Below are positions 11,755 to 24,714 of a stretch of 64,000 bases of DNA, in pieces (the first letter of the stretch is position 1; each line of letters begins with the position of its first letter). The DNA comes from Prochilodus magdalenae (lineage: Eukaryota > Chordata > Actinopteri > Characiformes > Prochilodontidae). The stretch spans positions 1 to 64,000 of the forward strand of contig JAMWET010003074.1 in assembly GCA_024036415.1 (NCBI GenBank), in the 5' to 3' direction. The notes beneath the pieces are model-generated. The model saw only the letters and a program-made list of their open reading frames with translations, did not search any database and was not told the origin of the DNA. The position numbers were made by a program, and so were the translations under genes.

Positions 11755-12170
11755 AATGAAGCACTGGCAAGCTAATAAAGCTTTAGTATAGCCACATCAG
11801 AGAGCTGGGAATCAGAATAGCTCAGAAACTGAAAAAGAAGCCAGCTGACTCCAGTGCTAAGGATAGCAGCACTAATGCCAGTGGACTGATTCAAAATCAG
11901 AGGTTCACCCTCAAATATGAATAAGACACTTAGAATAAAATGAATATACCTAAAACAATTATTCCTTATAATACAATGCTCTTAAAACAGTTGGCACAGT
12001 GTACGATCCTGAAATGTGGTCCATCCAACAACCAGTCAAACCACATTACCCATCAAACCTGGAACTGGCTACATACCAGCATGTGAGCCTGATGGGTAAA
12101 TACTAGCTTTAGAATGTCACATGTTGTTTTGCAGTGAGTGCGGTTACAGGGGCATGTGGGTTCAGTAATT
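11755..12170 (-). repeat. partial third copy of the 9.4-kb gypsy-associated repeat
   Basis: The segment shares GGATAGCAGCACTAATGCCA, ATCAGAGGTT, CAGAGAGCTGGG and TACAATGCTCTTAAAACAG with the copy at 14080-15210 and, in part, with 9441-9610. The reverse transcriptase landmarks are not present in this copy. Confidence 0.65.
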
Positions 12171-12289
12171 ATGAATAAATGTTGTTTGTAATGTAGTTGA
12201 TCAGATCATTGTTCTTTATTTTTAACTCCTGCATGCACCCCCCTCAAAAATACATCCCAACCCATCACAAAGACTACATGAACATGGCC

Positions 12290-13720
12290 TGAAGCTTCCT
12301 CACAGCTACAGGACTGCTGCAAAAGGACCAACTTCAGGGTCTACCCAAACCAAAAACCCTGGATGACAAATTCTCCTCCACGAGCTGAACGCTGCCTTCA
12401 GGTCTGTTGACAGAGCCCTCTACAGCGCAGCTAGAACCAACCTGAAAAGAGGCATCAAGGAGGGAAAGACCACCTACAAGAGGAAAAATGAGGATCACTT
12501 CAGCAACAATGAACCATGGCAGGTGTGGTGGGACATTTAGCACCTCATCAACCACAAGACCAGAAGCTGCACAACAGTCAAGGGTGGCACCTCACTGGCA
12601 GAGGAACTTAACTGTTTCTTTGCACACTATGAGGTGAAAACAGAAAGACACAAGACCTCCATCAGTCTCCAACAACACCATTCCCACTGGGCAGAACCAT
12701 GAAATGAGACAGGTGCTCAGGGCAGTGAACACCAGAAAAGCTGCTTACCCTGATGGTGTGACAGGAAGGGGTGCTGAAGGTATGTGCAGACCAGCTCTAT
12801 GTGATCTTTACAAAAATCTTCAACCAAGTATTTTGAGGAATTAGTTCTGGATCACATCAGAGCCATCCTTCCACCAACCTTTGACCCACACCAGTTTGTC
12901 TACAAAGCAAACAGGTCCACAGAAGATGCCATCACCACTGCTCTTCACACAGCACTCACACAGTTGGAACAGCAGGGCAGCTATGTGAGGATGCTCTTCG
13001 TAGACTTCAGCTCAGCGTTTAACACAATCATTCCCCACAAACTGGTGACCAAACTCACAGACCTAGGACTTTCACTACCCACCTGCCTCTGGATCAAAGA
13101 CTTTCTGACAGACTGCACCCAGTCTGTAAGGTTGGGTCTCCTCATTCCTCTACCCTTAAACTCAGCACTGGAGCACTCCAAGGGTGTGTGCTAAGTCTGC
13201 TTTTGTGTTCTCTTTATACCTATGACTGTGTCCCCACTCACTCCTCCAACACCATAGTAACGTTCGCAGATGACACCACAGTGGTTGGACCTATCTCTGG
13301 AGGAGATGAGACCATCTACAGCAATGAAGTTCAAGAAATGACTGAGTGGTGTTCAAGGAATAATCTCACCCTGAACTCCTCAAAAAACAAAAGAACTGTA
13401 CACCACTGTACATTAATGGGGACGGTGTTAAAAGACTCTCTTCCTTCAGATTTCTGGGCACACACAACTCTGAAGATCTCTCCTGGGCCACCAACACCAT
13501 GGCTTTGGTCAAAAAGGCACAGCACAGGCTCCACTTCCTGAGAATTCGTATGTTTACTGTTTTGTGTGTAAAGTGCCGTTGGATTGCTGCTCAATTGCAT
13601 TGTACACTGTGCAATGAGGATAACGGTATCTCATCTTAAGAGCTTCTACCACCAGGCCATTGGGGCTCTGCACACGTTACTTCCTCCAAACACCATCCCA
13701 CCTCATGTTCCTCTGTCATA
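12290..13720 (+). mobile_element. Rex1-like LINE, reverse transcriptase region (broken)
   Basis: Translated pieces occur in the order expected for a Rex1 pol: an EN-RT linker (PWQVWWDI, then LAEELNCFFAHYE), RT motifs [46 protein letters not shown] and FADDTTVVG, then NNLTLNSSK and EDLSWATNT. The RT FADD active site is at about 13264-13275. The section after PDGV is deleted and frames shift at several points, so no complete pol is encoded. About 13640-13720 is 3' sequence similar to 9400-9440. Confidence 0.78.
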
Positions 13721-14079
13721 AGCATCTGACCAGTACTGTGGTTCTTGCTCATTCCTCTCTCCCAGAAGATCACCACTAGAAGATGGCAGGCAGTGCTCTG
13801 CTCAACTGCACAGATTTCACATTTTGTACAATACACTGGTGATTTCAGTATGACATGTGTACAGTCTTTTTACAGGCTTTCTCCAACCTGCTTGTACTAG
13901 CTAGGAAACATTCTCTGACTGAGCGTGGTAAACAAGTCACTCTGGATAAAAGCATGTCCTAAATGCCATAAATGTAAACTTTATTAAATCTGAAAAGTGG
14001 ATATAATAAACCTTGTTGATTGTCTTCACCTTTACCTACATGTAAATAATGCAAAATAAAAATGAAGGACTGTCAGCTG
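13721..14079. repeat. interspersed-repeat tails, no gene
   Basis: Around 13905-13975 the text TCACTCTGGATAAAAGCATG followed by CTAAATGCCATAAATGTAAA is a common fish repeat terminus. The same signature appears near 11620 and, in reverse, at 38715-38790. No open frame of interest is present. Confidence 0.5.
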
Positions 14080-15210
14080 CTTCTCCAAAATGAGAACCGG
14101 CAAGCTAAAAAGGCTTTAGTACTGCCACGTCAGAGAGCTGGGCCCAAAACAGTTGATAAACTAAAAGTGAAACCAGCTGACTCCAATGCTAACTGAGGAT
14201 AGCAGCACTAATGCCAGTGGACTGTTTCAAAATCAGAGATTGAAACCTCTTTGCGTTCATCCTCAAATACACATAAGACAATGATAATAAAATTAATATA
14301 CCTAAAACAACTATTCATAGTAATACAATGCTCTTAAAACAGTTAGCACAGTGTACGATCCTGAAATGTGGTCCAGCATACATACCAGCATGTGAGCTTG
14401 ATGGGTAAATACTAGCTTTAGAAAGGCATAGGTTGTTGTGCAGTAAGTGGTTACAGGGACATGTAGGTTGAACATGAGTTTAAAGATCAGGAGAATGAAT
14501 TTAAATGACATTGATGTACGTGATTGTGAATTGTCCTAACATATACCGAAGGAGATCATTGAAGAATGACTGGAAATTGGAAGGGGCATTTCTTAACCCG
14601 AATAGCCTTCTACTCTGCTTGAATAAGCTAGTATACGTGTGATCTGATTATCAGTTATATTCTTTATGAGGTGGTCATTTGGCAGCACTGGCATTTCTGA
14701 ATACTAGATCAGAATACTCTGGAGTAATGGCTACAGGAGTTTAATCCACATATCTCAATGGATGAGGAGCATACAGACAAAAGATAAACAACAAATAATT
14801 GCTATGACAAAAGAGGGACCAGGACATGAACTCCTGTACGGACCAGAAAATGAATGGATCATGAGTCTTTAACCACATAAATAACAAAATAATGGCATAT
14901 TCCGAGTCCCGAATAAAAAAAATGGAACTCCTAGGAATGGTGAGCATTAGCATTAATTCCATTAGGGATGGTGGTCTAAGAAACAACCACTGGCCTACAA
15001 GATCCCCACCCACAGCAGATCGGGAAGTGGAGAGAGACCAGGGGTACTGGTAGCTGACTGGTGATGCATGACTGGATAAAGTTCCCCTAGAGTCAATCAG
15101 GTCTGAATATACACAAGCCTAATAGCTCAGCATGACAGGTATCAGCTAAGAGCTTGTGACCATACCCGGCGTGGGGTTACTCACCACTTTGGCCTGTGGG
15201 TTCACCCCCA
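14080..15210 (-). mobile_element. Ty3/gypsy pol fragment, copy 2 (decayed)
   Basis: The segment is a near-copy of 9441-10360. On the minus strand an open stretch reads WLKTHDPFIFWSVQEFMSW (within 14741-15013), which is the gypsy protease C-terminal block (family form roughly WLxxHNPxIDW). It is followed across a stop by PVAITPEYSD and weak RT blocks near 14545-14620. The RT core is more eroded than in copy 1. A Rex1 end and a solo LTR lie between the two copies, suggesting that the composite unit was duplicated. Confidence 0.65.
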
Positions 15211-15360
15211 GATCTCTCATTCAGACCAGGAAATTAATGGATCATGAGCCTTGGTTTACTCTTTTTGATTCTCCTCTAATTTTGTTTGCTGGTTTATTCT
15301 GACTCTGATTCTCAACGTCTGCCTGTCTCTCTGTCTATGCCCCAGCCTCACCCTCTGGTA

Positions 15361-15530
15361 ATCAAATCAAATCAAATCAAATTTATTTATATAGCGCTTT
15401 TAACAACTGATGTTGTCTCAAAGCAGATTTACAGTAATCAGTAATAATTCATTAAGGAGAGAAAAGGAAAAAGCCCCCGGTGAGCAAGCCGTAGGCGACA
15501 GCGGCAATAAAAAAAAAAACTCCGGGGGGG
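15361..15530 (-). mobile_element. L2 LINE 3' tail
   Basis: The AATCA-type tandem start, TTTATATAGCGCTTTT, GTTGTCTCAAAGCAG and the GCTTGCTCACCGGGGGC complement are the reverse complement of the 3' end of the L2 element at 42844-44493. It abuts the 5' end of the L1 element with nothing between. Confidence 0.75.
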
Positions 15531-15695
15531 CCACTAGGGGCGCATTCGGGCATGACGCACGATTAATCATCTCCATTGGGCAGTGGAGTAATTTATGTTT
15601 TTTTTGCACAATTTTATTCATTTATTCGCCGAGCTGTGGTTTTGGTTACCCTCTGAAAAGTTTATTATTGCATTGTGTATGTGACGCTGTCTAAC

Positions 15696-16577
15696 ATGGC
15701 ATCTACTAGACTAAAATCGGAGCCACCCAGTACAGGCCGCGGTAAGACCGCGGTGCTCGACTCCTCCATTCCACCACAACCGGAGGAAGCCGCTCCAGGG
15801 GGCATTTTGAGCTACGAGTCGTTCCAAAAGGCGATAAGCGCTTTGGGCCAGGAAATAGGTGGGAAAATAGACAGTTTGGCCGCTGAGCTCCGCTCTTCCA
15901 TTGACTCACTGACAAAGAGGATTGATGACCACAACGAAGTTCTGACGGAACTTTCGCAGACGGCCTCCTCTCACAGCGACGCCATAGCCAAGATGGAGTC
16001 GTCTCTGCTTACGCTCCGAGCAGAAGTCAAGACTCTTACTACAAAATGTGAGGACCTGGAGGGGCGGCAGAGACGGAACAATATCCGTCTGTTCTGTGTT
16101 CCGGAAGGGATCGAGGGGCCTCGTCCGACTGAATTTGTTAGTGGGCTAATGCAGGAGCTGCTTCGGTTGGAGCCGAAACCCATATTGGACCGGGCGCACA
16201 GATCTCTCTGGGCTAAACCAAAGAGCGGTGAGCCCCAGCAGCCGTTTATAATCAGAGTGCATCTCTACCAGACCCGTGAGTTGATTCTACGGCGAGCAAG
16301 AGAGGTTTCAACTCTACAATACCAAGGGAAAAGGCTGTCTGTCTTTCCTGACTTCACCAGCGCCGTGGCTAAGAAACGAGCTGAGTTCGTCAAAGTTAAG
16401 TGCCAACTTCGGGATTACTCGGGGATCAAGTTCGGGCTCTACTTTCCAGCGGAATTGAGGATCTCCCTCCCAGATGGACGGGTTCGTAAATTCGATGACC
16501 CATCGGCTGCGCAAGAGTTCATACACCAGGAGTTAAAGTCACTAGCAGCGGTGACTATTGCAGATGGGAAAGACTGA
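15696..16577 (+). CDS. L1 ORF1 protein
   Basis: This open frame of 293 codons begins at the ATG of MASTRLKSEPPS; an in-frame upstream ATG at 15675 adds seven residues. It has a disordered N-terminus, a heptad-rich middle (about residues 45-130, with SIDSLTKRIDDHNEVLTEL) expected to form the trimeric coiled coil, then an RRM-like and C-terminal domain starting at RRNNIRLFCVPEG (about residue 130) and holding ILDRAHRS. ORF1p binds element RNA as a chaperone in the retrotransposition particle. The frame is full length and uninterrupted, although the ORF2 following it is cut off after about 60 codons. Confidence 0.85.
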   Translation: MASTRLKSEPPSTGRGKTAVLDSSIPPQPEEAAPGGILSYESFQKAISALGQEIGGKIDSLAAELRSSIDSLTKRIDDHNEVLTELSQTASSHSDAIAKMESSLLTLRAEVKTLTTKCEDLEGRQRRNNIRLFCVPEGIEGPRPTEFVSGLMQELLRLEPKPILDRAHRSLWAKPKSGEPQQPFIIRVHLYQTRELILRRAREVSTLQYQGKRLSVFPDFTSAVAKKRAEFVKVKCQLRDYSGIKFGLYFPAELRISLPDGRVRKFDDPSAAQEFIHQELKSLAAVTIADGKD

Positions 16578-16595
16578 AACCATGCACAGTCCTCA

Positions 16596-16781
16596 ATGTC
16601 TTCAGTTACCATTGTATTCCGATCTATATTTGCAAGTTATGGTATGGCAGTGACTTCTGGGGCACGGCACCAGGGGGAGCAAGATATTAAGTTTGTTAGC
16701 TGGAATGTCAAAGGTCTTAATCAACCAATTAAACGTAGCAAAATATTACATCACCTGCATCATCTAGGAGTGCACGATTAA
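16596..16781 (+). pseudogene. truncated ORF2 start of the first L1 unit
   Basis: The frame contains the start of the endonuclease (KFVSWNVKGLNQPIKRSKIL) and stops shortly after HHLHHLG, where the sequence jumps back to the L1 5' UTR at 16772. The same peptide continues normally in the second unit at 17178. Confidence 0.8.
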
Positions 16782-16910
16782 TCATCTCCGTTGGGCAGTA
16801 GAGTAATTTGTGTTTTTTTTGCACAATTTTATTCATTTATTCGCCGAGCTGTGGTTTTGGTTACCCTCTGAAAAGTTTATTATCGCATTGTGTATGTGAC
16901 GCTGTCTAAC

Positions 16911-17159
16911 ATGGCATCTACTAGACTAAAATCGGAGCCACCCTGTACAGGCCGCGGTAAGACCGCGGTGCTCGACTCCTCCATTCCACCACAACCGGAG
17001 GAAGCCGCTCCAGGGGGCATTTTGAGCTACGAGTCGTTCCAAAAGGCGATAAGCGCTTTGGGCCAGGAAATAGGTGGGAAAATAGACAGTTTGGCCGCTG
17101 AGCTCCGCTCTTCCATTGACTCACTGACCCATTGCTCTCCCCCGGTTCTCTTTTTTTGA
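16911..17159 (+). pseudogene. internally deleted ORF1 of the second L1 unit
   Basis: The first 76 or so codons are nearly identical to the intact ORF1 at 15696. The frame breaks after SIDSLT, where about 30 bases of unrelated filler (17128-17157, pyrimidine-rich) join directly to the sequence that normally follows the ORF1 stop. The RNA-binding half is gone. Confidence 0.85.
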
Positions 17160-17177
17160 AACCATGCACAGTCCTCA

Positions 17178-18494
17178 ATGTCTTTAGTTACCATTGTATT
17201 TCGATCTATATTTGCAAGTTATGGTATGGCAGTGACTTATGGGGCACGGCACCAGGGGGAGCAAGATATTAAGTTTGTTAGCTGGAATGTCAAAGGTCTT
17301 AATCAACCAATTAAACGTAGCAAAATATTACATCACCTGCATCATCTAGGAGCCCAGATCGTGTTTCTGCAAGAAACACACTTGAAGAAATCAGATCATA
17401 ATAAACTCCGTAAAGGTTGGGTAGGTCAAATATTTCATAGCACATTTAATGCTAAAGCCAGAGGCGCAGCCATTCTAATACATAAAGCGATTCCCTTCAG
17501 AGCTTCTAATATTATAGCAGACTTATCTGGGAGGTATGTTGTGGTCACCGGAAAAATTTATAATACAAATGTTACTTTAGTTAACATCTATGGTCCTAAC
17601 TGGGATGATGATAACTTCTTCCGCAAAGTGTTTGCCAAACTTCCAGATCTATCAACAAGCCATTTGGTGATGGGGGGGGACTTCAACTGTTGGTTAGACC
17701 CTGCGCTGGACAGATCATCCACCAAGACCGGTACAGTAACCAGGTCTGCCAAAACTATTAAAATACTCATGACCGATTTCGCCGTTTGACTATAATATTT
17801 GGCGGTATCTCAATCCTCAGGACTAAACGTTCTCTCTTTTTACTCAAATCCCCACCGCACATTCACTCGGATAGATTACTTTCTGGTAGATAATAGGCTA
17901 ATGTCCCAGGTTCGGGACTGTATGTACAATGCCATAGTTCTATCAGACCATGCTCCTGTTGTAATGACTATATCAGTTCATCAAGGTCACACTTCAACAA
18001 CCCCGTGGCGTTTCAATAACCGCTTACTATCAGATGATAGATTCATCAAATGTATGTCTGCAGAAATAGATTTTTTTATTAGTGCAAATAAAACTCCTGG
18101 GGTTTCACCTTCTCTTTTATGGGAGACATTAAAAGCTTATATTAGAGGACAAATTATTCTATACACAAAGCGTGAAATTTATCTAAAAAAAAGAAAAATT
18201 TCCGAGCTCACCCAACAGATTTCAGATTTGGATGGCATGCTTGCCAATTCACCTGACCCTCAGATATATAAAAAACGTTTAAAGCTTCAGACAGAATTTG
18301 ATCTCCTGTGTACGGGTCATGTGGAGGAACTACTGCTTAAATCCAGAGTCACTCACTATGAACATGGGGATCGTTCGGGGAAGTTGTTGGCACACCAATT
18401 AAGGCGGCATTCCGTAGCTAGACAAATAAATCAAATTCAAACTCCAATTGGAATTACATCAGATCCTAAACTGAATATCCTTACGACAATCTAG
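17178..18494 (+). pseudogene. L1 ORF2, endonuclease and linker region
   Basis: Two frames, 17178-17789 and 17799-18494, are separated by a stop and frameshift. The first contains apurinic-endonuclease landmarks SWNVKGLN, FLQETHLK, NIYGPNWDD and GGDFNCWLD. The second completes the domain with RIDYFLVDNRL and LSDHAPVVM, then a lysine-rich linker. The nuclease nicks target DNA to prime reverse transcription. The break at 17789 (FAV then a stop) is small, so the copy is fairly young. A stop at 18493 separates it from the RT frame. Confidence 0.85.
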
Positions 18495-18496
18495 CC

Positions 18497-19342
18497 ATGG
18501 ACATGTTTTTCAATGAGTTTAAATTGCCAACCTTGACCACAGATCAAACTACTACATTGGATGAACCCATAACAGCTGAGGAACTCACTAGGGCGGTGCA
18601 GAATATGCAGAGTGGTAAATGCCCTGGCCCTGATGGGTATACAGTGGAATTTTATAAGAAATTTATTACTAAATTAGCTCCGCTACTAATAGACATGTTT
18701 CAAGACTCATTTGATAAATCTAGTTTATCGCATACTCTTACACAGGCTTCAATATTTCTAATCTTAAAAAAAGACAAAGAGGCACTGAAATGCGAATCAT
18801 ACCGCCCTATTTCTTTACTCAATGTGGACTACAAAATGCTTGCAAAACTTCTAGCAACTCGTATGGAGACTCTATTACCTACTATTATTTCCCCGGATCA
18901 GACTGGCTTTATTAAAGACAGACATGCATTCTCTAATATACGACGTGCGTTAAACATAATTTACACCCCTCCGACATACAACGACCCAGAGGTTATTTTA
19001 TCAATGGATGCAGAAAAGGCCTTTGATCGGGTGGAGTGGGTGTACCTTTTTTACACACTCAGAAAATTCAATTTTCCGCAGACATTTGTAAATTGGATTA
19101 AACTCCTTTACTCTGCTCCACAAGCCTCAGTTAGGACCAGTAATCTTAACTCTGATTATTTTCCACTCCAGAGGTCAACAAGACAAGGTTGCCCTATGAG
19201 TCCATTATTGTTTGCAGTGCCCATAGAGCCCCTTGCTGCTGCGCTAAGATCCAACAAAAAAATAACCGGTATATTCAGACACAACAGGGAGCAAAAGGTC
19301 TCACTTTATGCTGATGATCTGCTTATCTATGTCTCTAATTTA
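18497..19342 (+). pseudogene. L1 ORF2, reverse transcriptase, split by a transposon
   Basis: The frame carries the RT motifs in order: SGKCPGPDGYTVEFYK, RPISLLNVDYKMLAKLLA, PDQTGFIKDRH, LSMDAEKAFDRVEW, RQGCPMSPLLFA and YADDLLIY. The catalytic YADD is at 19317-19328. A Tc1-type transposon enters at TA 19341-19342, 13 bases after that motif, and adds a stop. The RT continues at 20960. Confidence 0.9.
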
Positions 19343-20957
19343 CAGTTGTGATCAAATTTATTCAACCCCCACTGAAATAAAGTGTTTTGGCCAGTTTGAC
19401 ATTGATTTTGATCATTTCAGTCATCTTATTTACAATTACATCAAAGAGGCACTTATAAATTAGACAAATATAACATAATATTTATGATGGAATAACCACA
19501 AATGTCTTTACTGTGCTCACATCATTATCAGTTTTATTCAACCCCCTAGTGACATTATTTTTTAGTACTTAGTACAACATCCTTTTCCAGTTTATGACAG
19601 CTTTTATTCAAGCGTGAATTGCAAAGCTAGCCCTTGACACAAGTGTCTTGCAGCGACCCCTATGGGTTATCTCTTAGCCCATTCTTCTAATGGGCAAAAG
19701 CCTCCAGTTTCAGTCACATTCTTAGGCTTGCGCACTGCAACTGCCTTCTTTAAGGTCCCACCTGAGGTTCTTAATTGGATTTTAAGTTCTGGTGATTGCG
19801 ATGGCCACTCGCAATGTGTGTGCTTTGGGATCATTGTCCTGTTGGAAGGTCCAACGTCTCCCAAGCCGCAGGGTTTGTGACTGACTCCATCACATTTTTC
19901 CTCCAAGATCTCCCTGGTACTGAAGGGAATTCATGGTACCCCTGCACACGTTGAAGCTTTCCTGTACCATTAGAAGCAAAAAACAGCCCCCCAAAGCATA
20001 ATTGACCCCCCGCCATGCTTCACAGTAGGCAAGGTGTTCTTTTTGTTTCATAAGCCTGGTTCTTCCTCCTCCAAACATAGCGCTGGTCCATTGTCCCAAA
20101 CAGTTTCTAATTTAGTTTCATCTGACCACAGTACACTGTTCCCAAAACCTTTGTGGCTTGTCCACATGACTTTTGGCATACTGCAGTCGACTTTTCTTGT
20201 TCTTTCAGGGAGTCAGCAAGGGGGTGCGCCTGGGAGTTCTGGCATGGAGGTCTTCGTTATGCAGTGCGCGCCTTATTGTCTGAGCTGAAACTTCAGTGCC
20301 CACATCTGACAGGTCTTTTTTCAGTTCCTTAGCAGTCACGCGGGGATTTTTCTCCACATTACGTTCAGGTAGCGCACAGCAGTCGCGGTCAGGATCTTCT
20401 TTCTGCCACGACCAGGTAACGTTTCCACTGTGCCCTTTAACTTGAACTTGCGAATGATACTTCCGATAGTGTCTCTTGGAATATTTAACAACTTCGCAAT
20501 CTTTTTATATCCATTGCCATTCTTGTGAAGAGCAATAACCTCTTCTCTTGTCTTCTGGGACCATTCTCTTGCCTTCACCATGCTTGTAAACACACCAGTA
20601 GATGTCTAGAAGGAGCTGAGTATCACAGTCCTTTTAAATCTGCCTAATTGGTGCTTATCATGCTTGATTGCTGCTCGTTGACATCCACAGGTGTTTTCAA
20701 TACCTGATTGAACACACTGGAATGAACCTCTGTTCTTAGGAGTGGTAGTCGTAAAGGGGTTGAATAATTGTGTCAATGAAGAAATCACAAAAAGGCCATT
20801 TAATACTTTATGACAAAAACAATTGATGCTATCTTAGTTGCATTTAGTTCTTTAACAAGTCCTTGTAAGATTTCATTATGAACACAATTACAAATGTGCA
20901 CTGAATTCCATAAAACCCTTCGCAGCATTGGGGGTTGAATAAATTTGATCACAACTG
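19343..20957 (-). mobile_element. Tc1-type transposon 1 in L1 ORF2
   Basis: Termini are CAGTTGTGATCAAATTTATT and its inverse, flanked by TA on both sides (19341-19342 and 20958-20959). Each end repeats the motif TTATTCAACCCC about 180-190 bases inside the terminus (inner sites near 19533 and 20757), the arrangement called IR/DR. The transposase lies on the minus strand: 20336-20593 encodes the paired helix-turn-helix N-terminus ([36 protein letters not shown]). The rest of the transposase is frameshifted. The element is about 1.6 kb, the normal Tc1 size. Confidence 0.92.
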
Positions 20958-20959
20958 TA

Positions 20960-22306
20960 CCTACGTCAATACCCACAATACTGTCAACTCTTGAATCTTT
21001 CGGTTCCATTTCAGGATACAAATTAAATTTGTCTTAAAGTGAACTATTCCCACTCAATTCAGCTGTCACCAAACACTCACTACATGACATGCCTTTCAAA
21101 ATAGTGCATGACAAATTTAAGTATCTTGGGATTCATATCACGGATAAGTTTGAGAATCTCTTTAAATACAATCTATCTCCCTTATTAATTTCAATTAAAC
21201 AAGATTTAACCCATTGGTCCATATTACCACTATCTTTAGCTGCAAGAATTAACACAATCAAAATGAATACTCTACCTAAATTGTCCTATCTTTTCCAGAC
21301 ATTACCTATTTTTATCCCTAAAGTTTTTTTTCGAAAATTAGATACCTTAATTTTGGAATTTATCTGGAACAAAAGGCCTCCCAGACTACGTAAGTCCTTA
21401 CTACAACTGCCAAAATCATTAGGTGGTATGGCACTCCCACATATACAGTTCTACTATTGGACAGCCAATTTACGTGCCTTACAATTTTGGATCTCTTATA
21501 ATTCCCTTCAGTGTCCTCCGGAGTGGCTGCGGTTGGAATCCGCCTCATGTTACCCTTCATCTTTATATGCTATTCTACATGCACCTCTAGACCAGTGTGC
21601 TCCCACCACTATTAATAGCACTGTTGTTAAGTCATCAGTTAAAATTTGGAAGCAGTTCAGAAAACATTTTAATTTCAGAACACTACCTTTATCCTGTCCA
21701 GTCACCTCAAATTATCTTTTCCTTCCCTCGATTCTTGATAAAGGATTTAGCAACTTGGACAGAGCAGGGATTAATTTATTGCACAACTTGTATGCTGAGG
21801 GCAATTTTGTATCCTTTCAGTACCTAGTAGAAAGGTTTTCAATCCACAAACATAATTTCTTCCGTTACCTTCAGGTACGCAATTTCGCCAAGGCTATGAA
21901 TCCCCAATTTCCATCATCCCCAGAACCCACGTCCTTTGACGAGTTTTTAAAACCATTACCAACACTTAAGAAAATGATTTCACAACTTTATAATCGTATT
22001 AGCACCATTCAGGATACATCCTTAATGAATCTTAAAGAACAGTGGGAGGGAGATATAGGTGTGCCACTCACTAAAGATAATTGGCAGAAAATATTATACA
22101 GGATTCATTCATCTTCTATATGTTATATAGAAGTTATATATATGTTATATATATGTTATTCTATATTCTATATGTGCCAAGCATGGAATACTTCAGTGCA
22201 AACTTCTTCATCGAGTGTACTGGACAAAAGTCAGACTTAACAAAATGTATCCGGAGGTGGACCTGGCGTGCATTCGCTGCCGTCAGGGTCCTGCTTCATT
22301 GATACA
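20960..22306 (+). pseudogene. L1 ORF2, middle part between the two transposons
   Basis: ORF2 resumes after the first transposon (TYVNTHN, with early stops). It then runs open from 21089 to about 22120 with YLGIHITDKFENLF, IKMNTLPKLSYLFQTLP, WNKRPPRLRKSLLQ and GGMALPHIQFYYW, the post-RT thumb and connector blocks of L1-clade ORF2. A short tandem stretch of TATATGTTATA type at 22115-22170 shifts the frame. The coding resumes at VDLACIRCRQGPASLIH, a CxxC-type block, just before the second transposon. Confidence 0.85.
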
Positions 22307-22308
22307 TA

Positions 22309-23889
<1,581 letters not shown>

Positions 23890-23891
23890 TA

Positions 23892-24211
23892 TGTTTTGGT
23901 TATGCCCGTCATTGCTCAAGTTCTGGACTGAAGTTTTCTCAACATTATCTGAAGTTTTGGAGATACAGTTTGAGCCCAACCCTATTACAGCACTATTTGG
24001 TGTGCTACCATCTGGACTGTTGATCCCGAAGCGACATTCTGACTTTGTAGCGTTTGTGTCTCTACTGGCAAGACGTCTCGTTTTGTTGAAGTGGAAGCAT
24101 TCAATTCCTCCTACACACCCAGAATGGATTAGAGATGTCCTTCGTTACAGCACTTTAGAGAGAATCCGATGCACCCTGAACGGTTCTTCTTCAAAATTTG
24201 AAAAATCGTGA
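23892..24211 (+). pseudogene. L1 ORF2 C-terminal end
   Basis: This is the last part of L1 ORF2, beginning MFWLCPSLLKFWTEVF and continuing to ALFGVLPSGLL and LLKWKHSIPPTHPEWIRDV. The tryptophan-rich helical block is typical of the C-terminus of fish L1 ORF2. Its stop at 24209-24211 precedes a TG-rich and AT-rich 3' UTR and a poly(A) tail. Confidence 0.85.
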
Positions 24212-24359
24212 CATCCTTTCTTTACATTCATAGAAAGGCTCTCACTAACAGCCATTCCAGAGTAGTGGTGGAATGTTTCTCCCTGTGCTCATTTGCTTAT
24301 TTGTCATTAACTAAAGCCATGTGAAAGATTGGTACTAAGTTGGGTGTACAGCTCCTGAG

Positions 24360-24620
24360 GACTGTGTGTGTATGTGTGTGTGCATGTATGCACATGTGTG
24401 TATATATGTATATGTGTATGTGGATGTGTGTGAGTTTGCATGTGTGCATCTGTGTATACGCTTATACTTATCCTTTCCAATGTTTTATTTATTTATTTAA
24501 TTTATTTAAAATATATTTTACTTTTCCTTAGGTTAATTTAATTTAATTTTAGTTTATTTATTATTACTATTATTACTATTATTATTATTATTTATTTTAT
24601 TTTATTTTATTTATTTTTTT
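24360..24620. repeat. (TG)n and (ATTT)n tracts in the L1 3' UTR
   Basis: An interrupted TG/TATG run (24362-24460) is followed by TTTAT/ATTATT-rich sequence (24480-24620). The L1 poly(A) tail lies downstream, at 24699-24714. Confidence 0.85.
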
Positions 24621-24714
24621 TACAAAACCTATGCAACATAATTATTCTGTTCCCCAATGTTGTTCAATGTCTATGAAAAACTGACAATAAAAAGAACGAA
24701 AAAAAAAAAAAAAA

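Noticed and set aside
14741..15013. Membrane-protein-like open frame on the minus strand
   Set aside because: It contains a gypsy protease C-terminal block and runs into RT fragments; it is transposon sequence.
15696..16577. Host coiled-coil gene
   Set aside because: It sits between an L1 5' UTR and L1 ORF2 and has the RRNNIRLFCVPEG block of LINE ORF1 proteins.
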